Shown: piece after piece, positions 51,524 to 60,198 of the stretch
Position numbering within the stretch: the stretch's first letter is position 1
How the letters are laid out: each line of letters begins with the position of its first letter
NCBI GenBank assembly: GCA_023150945.1
Contig: JAKLJX010000015.1
Coordinates: 62,001-126,000, forward strand
Direction of reading: 5' to 3'
From: a bacterium
GTDB lineage: Bacteria > Zhuqueibacterota > Zhuqueibacteria > Zhuqueibacterales > Zhuqueibacteraceae
DNA length: 64,000 bases
Made by a program: the position numbers and the translations under genes
The notes under the pieces: model-generated
Database searches by the model: none
The model's input: only the letters and a program-made list of their open reading frames with translations
What the model was told of the DNA's origin: nothing

Positions 51524-54500
51524 ATGAAGCGGCAGATTGGCGTACTCATGCTCGCGGTTCTGATGATGGGGGAACACAGCCAGGCCCAGCCCCGGCTCCT
51601 GGATGATTTCGAAAATCTGGCGGGCTGGCAAGTGATCGTTTCCGACGGCGTCGCCGGCAAGATCGCCAGCGTGCCGGGCCACACCGGCAAGGCCCTGGCG
51701 TTGGAATTCGAGTTTCAGGCCGGGTCCGGCTATGCCATTGCGCAGAAGCGCATGCCGCTCACCCTGCCGGAGAATTACAAATTCAGCTTCTATTTGCGCG
51801 GCGAAACGCCGGTCAACAATTTCGAATTCAAGCTGCTCGATTCATTGGACAACGTCTATTGGATCAAGCAGCTCAATCTCGACTATCCGCGCGAGTGGAA
51901 AAAGCGCACGATCAAAAAACGTCACATTACTTTTGCGTGGGGGCCTGCCGGCGGCGGCCTGCCGAAGCGAATCGACCGCGTCGAGTTCGTGATTTCAGCC
52001 GGCGCCGGTGGCAAGGGCCGGATTTGTGTCGATGATTTCAAATTCGAGCCGATTGATGACGCCGCCCAACCCGCCGGCCCGCCGCTCGTGCGTGCCTCCT
52101 CCTCCATCTCTACCAGTCCGCCGCAGATTTCTGCCGACGGCAACCTCATCCACGATTGGATCAGCGCGGGCGTACGCGAGCACGAGCAGCTCACGGTCGA
52201 TTTTCAAAAAGTGCGGGAAATCGGCGGCCTGGTGATCTACTGGGATTCCTCCAAGTTCGCCACGGCCTACGACGTCGAATTGTCCGATGACGGGAAAGAA
52301 TGGACCACGGCCTATGCCGTGCGCAACGGCACGGGAAAGAAGGACCATCTCTATCTGCCCGAAGCCGAGGCCAGGTTCTTGCGGCTGCAACTCAAGAAGA
52401 GTAATGAAGGCCGCGGCTATGGCCTGCTCCGGCTGGAGGTCAAAGGCGCGGAATTCTCCGCCTCGCCGAACGCCTTTTTCACGGCGATTGCCACGGCGCC
52501 GGATATGCGGCGCGGCTATTTCCCCAGAATCTTTCTGCAGGAACAAACTTACTGGACCGTCGTCGGCGCCAGCGGTGATACCAAAGAAGCGCTGCTCAGT
52601 GAAACCGGCAGCCTCGAGGTTGATAAGGCCGGCTTCTCGCTCGAACCGTTTTTGTATGTCGATGGCCGCCTGCACACATGGAACGAGATGACGCGCAGCC
52701 AGACGCTCGAGCAGAATTATTTGCCCATTCCCTCGGTGCACTGGGAGGGGGAGAAGCTGCAGCTCACGATCACGGCCTTGGCTGCCGGCGAGGCGGGCGC
52801 TGCGCTGCTGGTGGCACGCTATCAACTCCACAACAAAAGCAGCGCAGCAGTGCCGGGCAAACTGTTCATTGCGCTGCGGCCGTTTCAAGTGCTGCCGCCC
52901 TGGCAGGAGTTGAATCTCGTCGGCGGCGTCGCGCGCCTCGACAGTCTGCGCTATGCCGGCGGCATCGTTCACGTCCAGCCGCGCAAGCGGGTGTTTCCGC
53001 TGCCGCCGCCCACCGGTTTTGGCGCTGCCGAGTTCGACCAGGGCGACATCACCGAGTATTTGCAGAACGGAGTTTTGCCGGCAAGCTCGGCGATCGGGGA
53101 TCACACCGGTTTTGCCTCCGGCGCGCTGCAATATGATTTCACTCTCGCGCCGGGCGAGGTGAAAGAGGTCGCCCTGGTGGTGCCGTTCCATGAGGGCGTG
53201 GCTTCTGAAGATTGGAAAATCGAGGAGCTGCTGCAGCAGACCAGAGAATTCTGGCAAGCCAAGCTCGATAACCTCACGATTAGATTGCCGGGCGCGGTGC
53301 AGGAGCTCGTCAACACGTTCAAATCGCAAATCGCCTACATTCTGATCAATCGCGACGGCCCCGCGATTCAACCCGGCTCGCGCACTTATGAGCGCGCCTG
53401 GATTCGCGACGGCTCGCTCACTTCGACGGCGCTGCTGCAAACCGGCCATGCCGCCGAAGTGCGGGAATATCTCGATTGGTATGCGCCGCATCAATATCCC
53501 TCCGGCAAAGTGCCGTGCGTGGTCGACAGCCGCGGCGCCGATCCCGTGCCCGAGCACGACAGCCACGGCCAATTGATCTACGCGGTGATGGAATACTATC
53601 GCTTCACGCACGATCGCGAGTGGCTGCGCGGCAAATTTCCGCACGTGATCAAGGCGGTGCGTTACATTCAGGAACTGCGCCGCGAGCGCATGACCGAGCC
53701 TTATCGCACCGGCACCCCGGAACAGCGCGCCTGTTTCGGACTGGTGCCGGAATCGATCAGTCACGAAGGCTATTCCGCCAAACCCATGCATTCCTATTGG
53801 GATGATTTCTTCGTGCTGCGCGGCTTGAAGGACGCAGCCGCCATGGCTACGGTGCTCGGGGAACAGGAACTGGCGCGGGAATTTGCCGCCGAGCGTGACG
53901 ATTTCCGCACATGTCTCTACAATTCGATGCGGCTGGCCATGGCGAACAAGAACATCGACTATATTCCCGGCTGCGTCGAGCTGGGCGATTTCGACGCCAC
54001 CTCGACGACAGTCGGCGTGTCGCCGGTGAACGAGCTGGGCAACATTCCCGAGCCGCAATTGCGCCAGACGTTCGACAAATATTTCCAGTTCTTCGAACAG
54101 CGGCGCCGCAACGAAATCGATTGGAGCAATTACACGCCCTACGAGCACCGGCTGACCGGCACGTTCATTCACTTGTATGAGCGCGAGCGGGCGCACGCCC
54201 TGCTCGATTTTTTCATGGCCGACCGCCGGCCGCCGGGCTGGAATCATTGGGCGGAAGTCGTGTGGCGCGATCCGGACACGCCCAAAATGATCGGCGACAT
54301 GCCGCACACCTGGGTCGGCTCGGATTTCATGCGTTCGCTGCGCAGCCTGTTTGTTTTCGAGCGCGAGCAGGATGAAGCGCTGGTGATTGGCGAGGGCATT
54401 CGCGAGGAATGGGTGCGCGATCCCGCCGGTGTGGCGGTGGAAAACTTGCCGACGCACTACGGCCCGCTGAATTGCCGGATGCAGATGCAGGACGGCCGGG

Positions 54501-54694
54501 TGATCGTCGATTTGACCGGCGATCTGCGCCTGCCGCCGGGCAAGCTGGTGGTGCGCTCGCCGCTGGCGGCCGAGCTCAAAGGTGTGCAGGTCAACGGCAA
54601 GAAGCTCGAGTCCTTCACTTCCAAGCGGATCTTCCTGCACACCTTTCCGGCGCGGTTGATATTGCGTTATGCCAAAGGCAAGTCTGGTTCATAG
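51524..54694 (+). CDS. Secreted multidomain protein: CBM11-like, discoidin-like and unclassified alpha/alpha-barrel
   Basis: The 1056-residue protein has a signal peptide (MKRQIGVLMLAVLMMGEHSQAQ). A CBM11-like beta-sandwich (~23-175) opens LLDDFENLAGWQVIV and closes RICVDDFKFEP. An F5/8 type C (discoidin)-like module (~195-310) contains TVDFQKVREIGGLVIYWDSSKFATAYDVELSDDG-type strands. A central beta-rich domain and a C-terminal alpha/alpha-barrel (~570-960) follow, with RAWIRDGSLTSTALLQTGH and EHDSHGQLIYAVMEYYRF, and acidic residues in GSDFMRSLRSLF. The barrel resembles GH15/GH63/GH94-type catalytic folds, but I cannot place it in a known family. Its position between GH144 and GH3 genes suggests a glycosidase for the same polymer. 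Confidence 0.75.
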   Translation: MKRQIGVLMLAVLMMGEHSQAQPRLLDDFENLAGWQVIVSDGVAGKIASVPGHTGKALALEFEFQAGSGYAIAQKRMPLTLPENYKFSFYLRGETPVNNFEFKLLDSLDNVYWIKQLNLDYPREWKKRTIKKRHITFAWGPAGGGLPKRIDRVEFVISAGAGGKGRICVDDFKFEPIDDAAQPAGPPLVRASSSISTSPPQISADGNLIHDWISAGVREHEQLTVDFQKVREIGGLVIYWDSSKFATAYDVELSDDGKEWTTAYAVRNGTGKKDHLYLPEAEARFLRLQLKKSNEGRGYGLLRLEVKGAEFSASPNAFFTAIATAPDMRRGYFPRIFLQEQTYWTVVGASGDTKEALLSETGSLEVDKAGFSLEPFLYVDGRLHTWNEMTRSQTLEQNYLPIPSVHWEGEKLQLTITALAAGEAGAALLVARYQLHNKSSAAVPGKLFIALRPFQVLPPWQELNLVGGVARLDSLRYAGGIVHVQPRKRVFPLPPPTGFGAAEFDQGDITEYLQNGVLPASSAIGDHTGFASGALQYDFTLAPGEVKEVALVVPFHEGVASEDWKIEELLQQTREFWQAKLDNLTIRLPGAVQELVNTFKSQIAYILINRDGPAIQPGSRTYERAWIRDGSLTSTALLQTGHAAEVREYLDWYAPHQYPSGKVPCVVDSRGADPVPEHDSHGQLIYAVMEYYRFTHDREWLRGKFPHVIKAVRYIQELRRERMTEPYRTGTPEQRACFGLVPESISHEGYSAKPMHSYWDDFFVLRGLKDAAAMATVLGEQELAREFAAERDDFRTCLYNSMRLAMANKNIDYIPGCVELGDFDATSTTVGVSPVNELGNIPEPQLRQTFDKYFQFFEQRRRNEIDWSNYTPYEHRLTGTFIHLYERERAHALLDFFMADRRPPGWNHWAEVVWRDPDTPKMIGDMPHTWVGSDFMRSLRSLFVFEREQDEALVIGEGIREEWVRDPAGVAVENLPTHYGPLNCRMQMQDGRVIVDLTGDLRLPPGKLVVRSPLAAELKGVQVNGKKLESFTSKRIFLHTFPARLILRYAKGKSGS

Positions 54695-54730
54695 TCTTCG
54701 TTTCTCAACCGTTATGCATAGGGATCGTTC

Positions 54731-56959
54731 ATGTCGAATTCAATCCGGTTCCGCTGGTTGATTGCAGCCCTCGTGCTCGTCCTGAGTTTCAGCGGCCGGG
54801 CTTGGGCGCAGCAGATTGTACCGCCCGCCGCCGATGGCCGAATCGAATCGTTGTTGGCGACCATGACCCTCGAGGAAAAGCTCGGACAACTGAATCAACT
54901 CTCCGGCCCGTGGCGCAACGAGCTGACCGCCGAACAGAAGGCGATGATCAAGAAAGGTGAACTCGGCTCGTTGTTGAATGTCGTCGGCGCGGAGGCGACG
55001 CGCCGGGCGCAGGAGATCGCCACGAAAGAATCGCGGCTGCGTATTCCGCTCATCTTCGGTTTGGATGTCATTCACGGCTTTCGCACCACTTTTCCGATTC
55101 CGCTCGCGGAAGCCAGCACCTGGGACGTGGCGGCGGTCGAGCGCGCTGCCCGCCTCAGCGCGCTCGAAGCCACGGCCGCCGGCATTCATTGGACTTTCGC
55201 GCCCATGGTTGACATCGCGCGTGACCCGCGCTGGGGCCGCATCGCCGAAGGTTCCGGCGAAGATCCTCATCTCGGCGCGGCCATGGCAGTGGCGCGTGTA
55301 CGCGGCTTTCAGGGTCCGGACTTGAAAGCGCCGGACGCGCTGCTGGCCTGCGCCAAGCATTTTGCCGCTTATGGCGGCGCCGAAGGCGGGCGCGATTACA
55401 ACACGGTCGACCTGTCCGAGCGCACGCTGCGCGAAGTCTATCTGCGGCCGTTTCAAGCCGCGGTGGCTGCCGGCGCCGGCACGCTGATGTCTTCCTTCAA
55501 TGAAATTGGCGGCGTGCCCAGCACGGCCAATCACTGGCTGCTCACCCAAGTCCTGCGCCAGGAATGGAACTTCAACGGCTTTGTCGTGAGTGATTGGAAT
55601 TCGATCGGCGAGTTGCAGCCGCACGGTGTCGCCGCCAATCGCGCTGCGGCGGGTGCACTGGCCCTGCAGGCCGGGGTGGACATGGACATGGAAAGCCGCA
55701 TCTACTTGCAGGACCTGGCGCCGCTGGTGCGGCAAAAGCAAATCCCGGAAGAACTCGTCAATCAAGCCGTTCGCCGCGTGCTACAGGCCAAGCAGAGGCT
55801 GGGATTGTTCGACGATCCTTTCCGCCGCACCGACAAAGAGCGTGAGCAAGCCACGCTGCTGCATCCCCAGCACCTTGCGTTTGCCCGCGAGCTCGCGCAA
55901 CAAGCCATCGTGCTGCTGAAAAATGAAAAGAATCTCCTGCCGTTGCGCAAGGAGGTGGGCACGCTGGCGGTGTTGGGACCGCTGGCCGACAATCGCTCCG
56001 CTCCGCTGGGGCCCTGGCATTGCGACGGCAAACCGGAAGACGTGGTCACGGTTTTGCAGGGGATCAAAGCCTCTGTTGCGCCGGGCACCAAAGTGCTGCA
56101 TGCGCGCGGCTGCCCGGTGGACAGCAACGACACCACCGGCTTTGCCGAAGCCCGCCGCCTGGCGCTGCAAGCCGAGGCCGTGATTCTCGTGGTCGGTGAA
56201 AATGAACACATGAGCGGTGAGGCTGCCAGCCGCGCGTATCTGGGACTGCCGGGCGTGCAGGAGGACTTTGTGCGGACGATTCACGCCACCGGCAAGCCGG
56301 TAATCGTCGTGTTGATGAACGGCCGGCCGTTGGCATTGCCGTGGATCGCGGAACATGTTCCCGCGCTGGTGGAATCTTGGTTCCTCGGCATTCAACACGG
56401 CCATGCCGTAGCGGATGTGCTGTTCGGCGCGGTCAATCCCAGCGGCAAACTGCCGGTCACGTTTCCGCGCAGCGAGGGACAGATCGCGCTGTACTACAAT
56501 TTCAAACAAACCGGACGGCCGGCCGCGCAGGACAAATTCACTTCGAAGTATCTCGACCTCGCCGGCACGCCGCTCTTCCCCTTCGGCTTCGGTTTGAGCT
56601 ATACCACTTTCAGCTACAGCAACCTGCGCTTGAGCGCGGGCAGGATCCGCATGCAGGATTCCCTGCGCGTGTCGGTCGAGGTCAAGAACACCGGCAGCCG
56701 CAGCGGCGCAGAGATCGTGCAGCTCTACGTGCGCGACGAGTTCGGCAGCGTGACCCGGCCGGTGAAAGAGCTCAAAGATTTCCGCCGCCTCGCGCTGGCC
56801 GCCGGCGAGAGCAAGACCGTGGAATTCGTGTTGCATCCCGCGCAACTGGCTTTCTACAAGCTCGACATGAAATGGGCGCCGGAGCCGGGAACGTTCAAGG
56901 TCTTCGCCGGCAAGAACTCCGTCGAAGTATTGGAGGCGCGTTTTGAGTTGGTGGAATAA
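54731..56959 (+). CDS. GH3 beta-glucosidase (BglX-like), exported
   Basis: The 742-residue protein has a signal peptide (MSNSIRFRWLIAALVLVLSFSGRAWA). The N-terminal TIM-barrel has IPLIFGLDVIHGFRTTFPIP, AGIHWTFAPMVDIARDPRWGR and the nucleophile D288 in GFVVSDWNSIGE. The second domain contains VVGENEHMSGEAASR with the acid/base region, and a fibronectin-III-like domain follows (EIVQLYVRD ... PVKELKDFRR). It removes glucose from beta-linked oligosaccharides in the periplasm or outside. GH3 enzymes accompany GH94 and GH144 in known beta-1,2-glucan loci. Its stop overlaps the longest frame of the downstream binding-protein gene. Confidence 0.95.
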   Translation: MSNSIRFRWLIAALVLVLSFSGRAWAQQIVPPAADGRIESLLATMTLEEKLGQLNQLSGPWRNELTAEQKAMIKKGELGSLLNVVGAEATRRAQEIATKESRLRIPLIFGLDVIHGFRTTFPIPLAEASTWDVAAVERAARLSALEATAAGIHWTFAPMVDIARDPRWGRIAEGSGEDPHLGAAMAVARVRGFQGPDLKAPDALLACAKHFAAYGGAEGGRDYNTVDLSERTLREVYLRPFQAAVAAGAGTLMSSFNEIGGVPSTANHWLLTQVLRQEWNFNGFVVSDWNSIGELQPHGVAANRAAAGALALQAGVDMDMESRIYLQDLAPLVRQKQIPEELVNQAVRRVLQAKQRLGLFDDPFRRTDKEREQATLLHPQHLAFARELAQQAIVLLKNEKNLLPLRKEVGTLAVLGPLADNRSAPLGPWHCDGKPEDVVTVLQGIKASVAPGTKVLHARGCPVDSNDTTGFAEARRLALQAEAVILVVGENEHMSGEAASRAYLGLPGVQEDFVRTIHATGKPVIVVLMNGRPLALPWIAEHVPALVESWFLGIQHGHAVADVLFGAVNPSGKLPVTFPRSEGQIALYYNFKQTGRPAAQDKFTSKYLDLAGTPLFPFGFGLSYTTFSYSNLRLSAGRIRMQDSLRVSVEVKNTGSRSGAEIVQLYVRDEFGSVTRPVKELKDFRRLALAAGESKTVEFVLHPAQLAFYKLDMKWAPEPGTFKVFAGKNSVEVLEARFELVE

Positions 56960-58370
56960 GACAGGCTCGGCAGCGCGACAAGAGCCGCGGCGTGCGGCCG
57001 CGCGAGTTTGCCCGGGTAATTTTGCCAAGTGGCGGAATGCAACGCCGAAGCCGCGCCCAGCGCCCGGATGCTGCTCAGCGCGCGCGCGAGACACAAGCCG
57101 GCGGAAGAGTGCAGTCGTGCTGTTTTGCATTCTCGCGTTCGTTGCCTGCCAATCCGGCCGCGAAGAGCGAACCGTCATCAAGTTCTGGGCCATGGGCGCG
57201 GAAGGCGAGTACGTGCAAAGGCTCATGCCGGAATTCCACCGCCGCCACCCCGAGATCGAAGTCAAGATTCAAGGCATCCCGTGGACGGCCGCGCATGAGA
57301 AACTGCTCACCGCCTATGCCGGCAATTCCTTGCCCGACATGTGCCAGCTCGGCAACACTTGGATTCCCGAGTTCGCGCTGCTCGAGGCGCTGGAGAATCT
57401 GAGCGCCTGGATCGACAGCTCGACGGCCGTCAAGCCGGAGCATTACTTCCCCGGCATCTGGGACACTAACGTGCTGGAGGGCGCGGCTTTCGGCATTCCC
57501 TGGTATGTCGATACGCGCTTGTTGTTCTATCGCAAAGACATTCTGCAGCGGGCCGGCTATGCCCACGCGCCGCGCACCTGGCAGGAATGGCTCGAGGTCT
57601 CACGCCGCATCAAACAACTCCCGGGCGCGGAAAACAACTACGCCATCCTGCTGCCGACCAATGAATGGGCGCCGTTCGTCATCACCGGACTGCAAGCCGG
57701 CTCGAGCTTGCTGCGCGACGGCAATCGCTATGGTGATTTCAGCGGCGCAGCCTTCACCCGCGCCTTCGAATTTCTCATGCAGTTCTATCGCGACAAGCTG
57801 GCGCCGGTGGGCATCACGCAGGTTACCAACATCTATCAGGGCATGGCCGAGGGCTTTTTCGCGATGTACCTCACCGGGCCGTGGAACATCGGTGAGTTTC
57901 GCAAGCGCATGCCCGCGGACTTGCAGGATGACTGGATGACGGCGCCGCTGCCCGGCCCGGATGAACACACGCCCGGTGTGTCGCTCGCCGGCGGTTCGAG
58001 TCTGGTGATGTTCAAAAGCTCACGGCACAAGCCGCACGTCTGGAAGCTGATTGCCTATCTCTCCGAAGCGAGGCAACAGCTCGAATTCTACAAGATCACC
58101 GGCGATTTGCCCGCGGTGCGTGCGGCCTGGCAGGACACTTCGTTTACCAACAATCTCTACGTGCAAGCGTTCTATCGCCAGCTCGAATACGTAGTGCCCA
58201 CGCCGAAAATTCCCGAGTGGGAGCAGATTGCGATGAAGGTGCAGCAATACGCTGAAATGGCTTCCTTGCAGCGCCGGCCGGTGGCGGAGGTGTTGGCGGC
58301 GCTCGACCGGGAAATCGATTTGATTCTGGAAAAACGACGGTGGCTGCTGGAGTTGAAATCCCATGACTGA
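56943..58370 (+). CDS. ABC sugar importer substrate-binding lipoprotein
   Basis: It is an extracellular solute-binding protein of the family-1 type: VIKFWAMGAEGEYVQRLMPEFHRRHPEIEVKIQ, DMCQLGNTWIPEFA, FGIPWYVDTRLLFYRKDIL, and GEFRKRMPADLQDDWMTAPLPG. The lipid anchor is probably the cysteine in VVLFCILAFVAC. The start is unclear. The only upstream start in frame is TTG 56943, giving 475 residues with an odd 50-residue basic leader; no good start lies just before the signal helix, so a sequencing or real frameshift near 57000-57100 is possible. It overlaps the GH3 stop by 17 bp and the permease start by 8 bp, so the operon is tight. Confidence 0.88.
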   Translation: MSWWNKTGSAARQEPRRAAARVCPGNFAKWRNATPKPRPAPGCCSARARDTSRRKSAVVLFCILAFVACQSGREERTVIKFWAMGAEGEYVQRLMPEFHRRHPEIEVKIQGIPWTAAHEKLLTAYAGNSLPDMCQLGNTWIPEFALLEALENLSAWIDSSTAVKPEHYFPGIWDTNVLEGAAFGIPWYVDTRLLFYRKDILQRAGYAHAPRTWQEWLEVSRRIKQLPGAENNYAILLPTNEWAPFVITGLQAGSSLLRDGNRYGDFSGAAFTRAFEFLMQFYRDKLAPVGITQVTNIYQGMAEGFFAMYLTGPWNIGEFRKRMPADLQDDWMTAPLPGPDEHTPGVSLAGGSSLVMFKSSRHKPHVWKLIAYLSEARQQLEFYKITGDLPAVRAAWQDTSFTNNLYVQAFYRQLEYVVPTPKIPEWEQIAMKVQQYAEMASLQRRPVAEVLAALDREIDLILEKRRWLLELKSHD

Positions 58371-59280
58371 TGCCCGCCGGCCGCGCACGCTGCAGGTGGA
58401 GATGAAGAGCCTGCGGCGCGCGGCCTACTTCTTTCTCGCGCCCGCGCTGCTTCCGATTTTTCTATTCTTCTTCGTGCCGGCGCTCGCCGCGTTCGTGCTG
58501 AGCTTCACCGATTTTGATATCTATGCGCTCGGCAATTTTCAGTACGTGCGCTTCGTGGGCTTGAAAAACTATTTCCAGCTTCTGCAGGACCCGCTGTTTT
58601 GGAAGGCCACGGCCAACACGTTCTATTATGTGTTGATCGGCGGGCCGCTCGCCATTGCCGCTTCCTTGGGAACCGCGCTGCTGCTCCATGCCAAGGTCAT
58701 CCGCTTCAAGGGCTTTTTCCGCACGGTTTATTTTGCGCCGGTGGTCACCACGCTGGTGGCGGTGGCCGTGGTGTGGCGGTTTCTCTATCATCCCCGTTTT
58801 GGTTTGTTGAATTACGTGCTCGGCTTTTTCGGGATCGACCCGATCGACTGGCTCGGCGATCCGAACTGGGCCATGCCCGCGATCATTCTCATGTCGATGT
58901 GGAAGAACTTCGGCTACAACATGATCATCTTCATCGCCGGACTGCAAAGCATTCCCGAGCAGCTCTACGAAGCCGCGCGCATGGACGGCGCCAATGCCCG
59001 GCAGCAGTTCACCAGCATCACCCTGCCGATGCTGATGCCCACGACTGTCTTCGTGAGCATCATCGCGATGATCGGCAACTTCCAGTTGTTCACCGAGCCC
59101 TACGTGATGACGCAGGGCGGACCGGTCAACAGCACGCTGAGCCTGGTCTTGTTGATGTACCAGCAGGGCTTTCGCTGGTGGAATCTGGGATATTCCGCGG
59201 CGATCGCCTTTGTGTTGTTCGGCATCATTCTCGCCGGTTCGTTGTTGCAAACGTGGCTGCAGAAACGCAGGGAGGCCTGA
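58363..59280 (+). CDS. ABC sugar importer permease, MalF/UgpA type
   Basis: The 305-residue inner-membrane protein has six main helices starting AAYFFLAPALLPIFLFFFVPAL. The cytoplasmic EAA loop that docks the ATPase is EAARMDGANARQQFTSITLPM. It would form the translocation pore with the next gene's product for di- or oligosaccharides delivered by the preceding lipoprotein. It overlaps the upstream gene by 8 bp, and the downstream ATG overlaps its stop codon (TGATG). Confidence 0.95.
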   Translation: MTDARRPRTLQVEMKSLRRAAYFFLAPALLPIFLFFFVPALAAFVLSFTDFDIYALGNFQYVRFVGLKNYFQLLQDPLFWKATANTFYYVLIGGPLAIAASLGTALLLHAKVIRFKGFFRTVYFAPVVTTLVAVAVVWRFLYHPRFGLLNYVLGFFGIDPIDWLGDPNWAMPAIILMSMWKNFGYNMIIFIAGLQSIPEQLYEAARMDGANARQQFTSITLPMLMPTTVFVSIIAMIGNFQLFTEPYVMTQGGPVNSTLSLVLLMYQQGFRWWNLGYSAAIAFVLFGIILAGSLLQTWLQKRREA

Positions 59281-60098
59281 TGCAACGCCTCGGCAAAATT
59301 CTGATTCTCACCCTGGCCATTGTGGTGGCGCTGGCCACGCTGGCACCGGCATTGTGGATGGTCTCGGCCTCCTGCATGGCACCGGGCGAGGCCAGCACTT
59401 TTCCGCCGCGGCTTTTGCCCGGCGATCCGACCCTCGAGCATTATGTCACCCTGTTTACCCGGCTGCGGCTGCTGCGCTATTTCGGCAACAGCCTGATTCT
59501 GAGCGTGAGCATCACGCTGATTTCGCTGTTTTTCAATTCCATGGCCGGTTATGCGTTTGCGAAATACCGTTTTCCCGGCCGCGACCGCTTGTTCCGCTTT
59601 TTGGTGGCGGAGATGGTGATCCCGGCGCAGGTGACCACCCTGCCGCTGTTTCTCATGTTGAACAAAATGGGGCTGATCAACACCTACTTCGGCGTGATGG
59701 TGGCGGGCATGGCCACCATCTACGGCATCTTCCTGATCCGTCAGTTCGCGCTTGCCATCCCCGACAGTTTCATCGAAGCCGCGCGCATGGACGGCTCGAG
59801 CGATTTTCGCATTTATTGGTCCGTCATCCTGCCTCTCTGCAAACCCATTCTCATTACCCTCGCGATTTTCACCTTTATGGGAACCTGGAACGACTTCCTC
59901 TGGCCGCTCATTGTCTTGACGGACGACGCAATGTACACGCTGCCGGTGGCGCTTGCCAACCTCACCGGCGAACACGTGCAGGACACCGAATTGATGATGG
60001 CAGGCGCGGTGATCACCGTGCTGCCGGTCATGCTCGTTTTCATTGCATTGCAGAAATACTACATCAGCGGCATCATGGCGGCCGGCCTGAAAGAGTGA
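59280..60098 (+). CDS. ABC sugar importer permease, MalG/UgpE type
   Basis: The 272-residue permease has six helices (LGKILILTLAIVVALATLAPALWMV first) and the EAA motif EAARMDGSSDFRIYWSVILPL. It ends ALQKYYISGIMAAGLKE, the usual MalG-type C-terminus that contacts the ATPase. The start is at ATG 59280, overlapping the preceding stop. No ATP-binding subunit follows, so a shared MsmX/UgpC-like ATPase encoded elsewhere would be needed. Confidence 0.95.
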   Translation: MQRLGKILILTLAIVVALATLAPALWMVSASCMAPGEASTFPPRLLPGDPTLEHYVTLFTRLRLLRYFGNSLILSVSITLISLFFNSMAGYAFAKYRFPGRDRLFRFLVAEMVIPAQVTTLPLFLMLNKMGLINTYFGVMVAGMATIYGIFLIRQFALAIPDSFIEAARMDGSSDFRIYWSVILPLCKPILITLAIFTFMGTWNDFLWPLIVLTDDAMYTLPVALANLTGEHVQDTELMMAGAVITVLPVMLVFIALQKYYISGIMAAGLKE

Positions 60099-60198
60099 CT
60101 GCAGAAATATCTCTTGAGATTTGCCTTCGTGGTTATTAATCTTACGGCAACTTTGTTTCGAGAGAGTGCCATCACTTTTCGCAAGTTCCTGTGTATTT

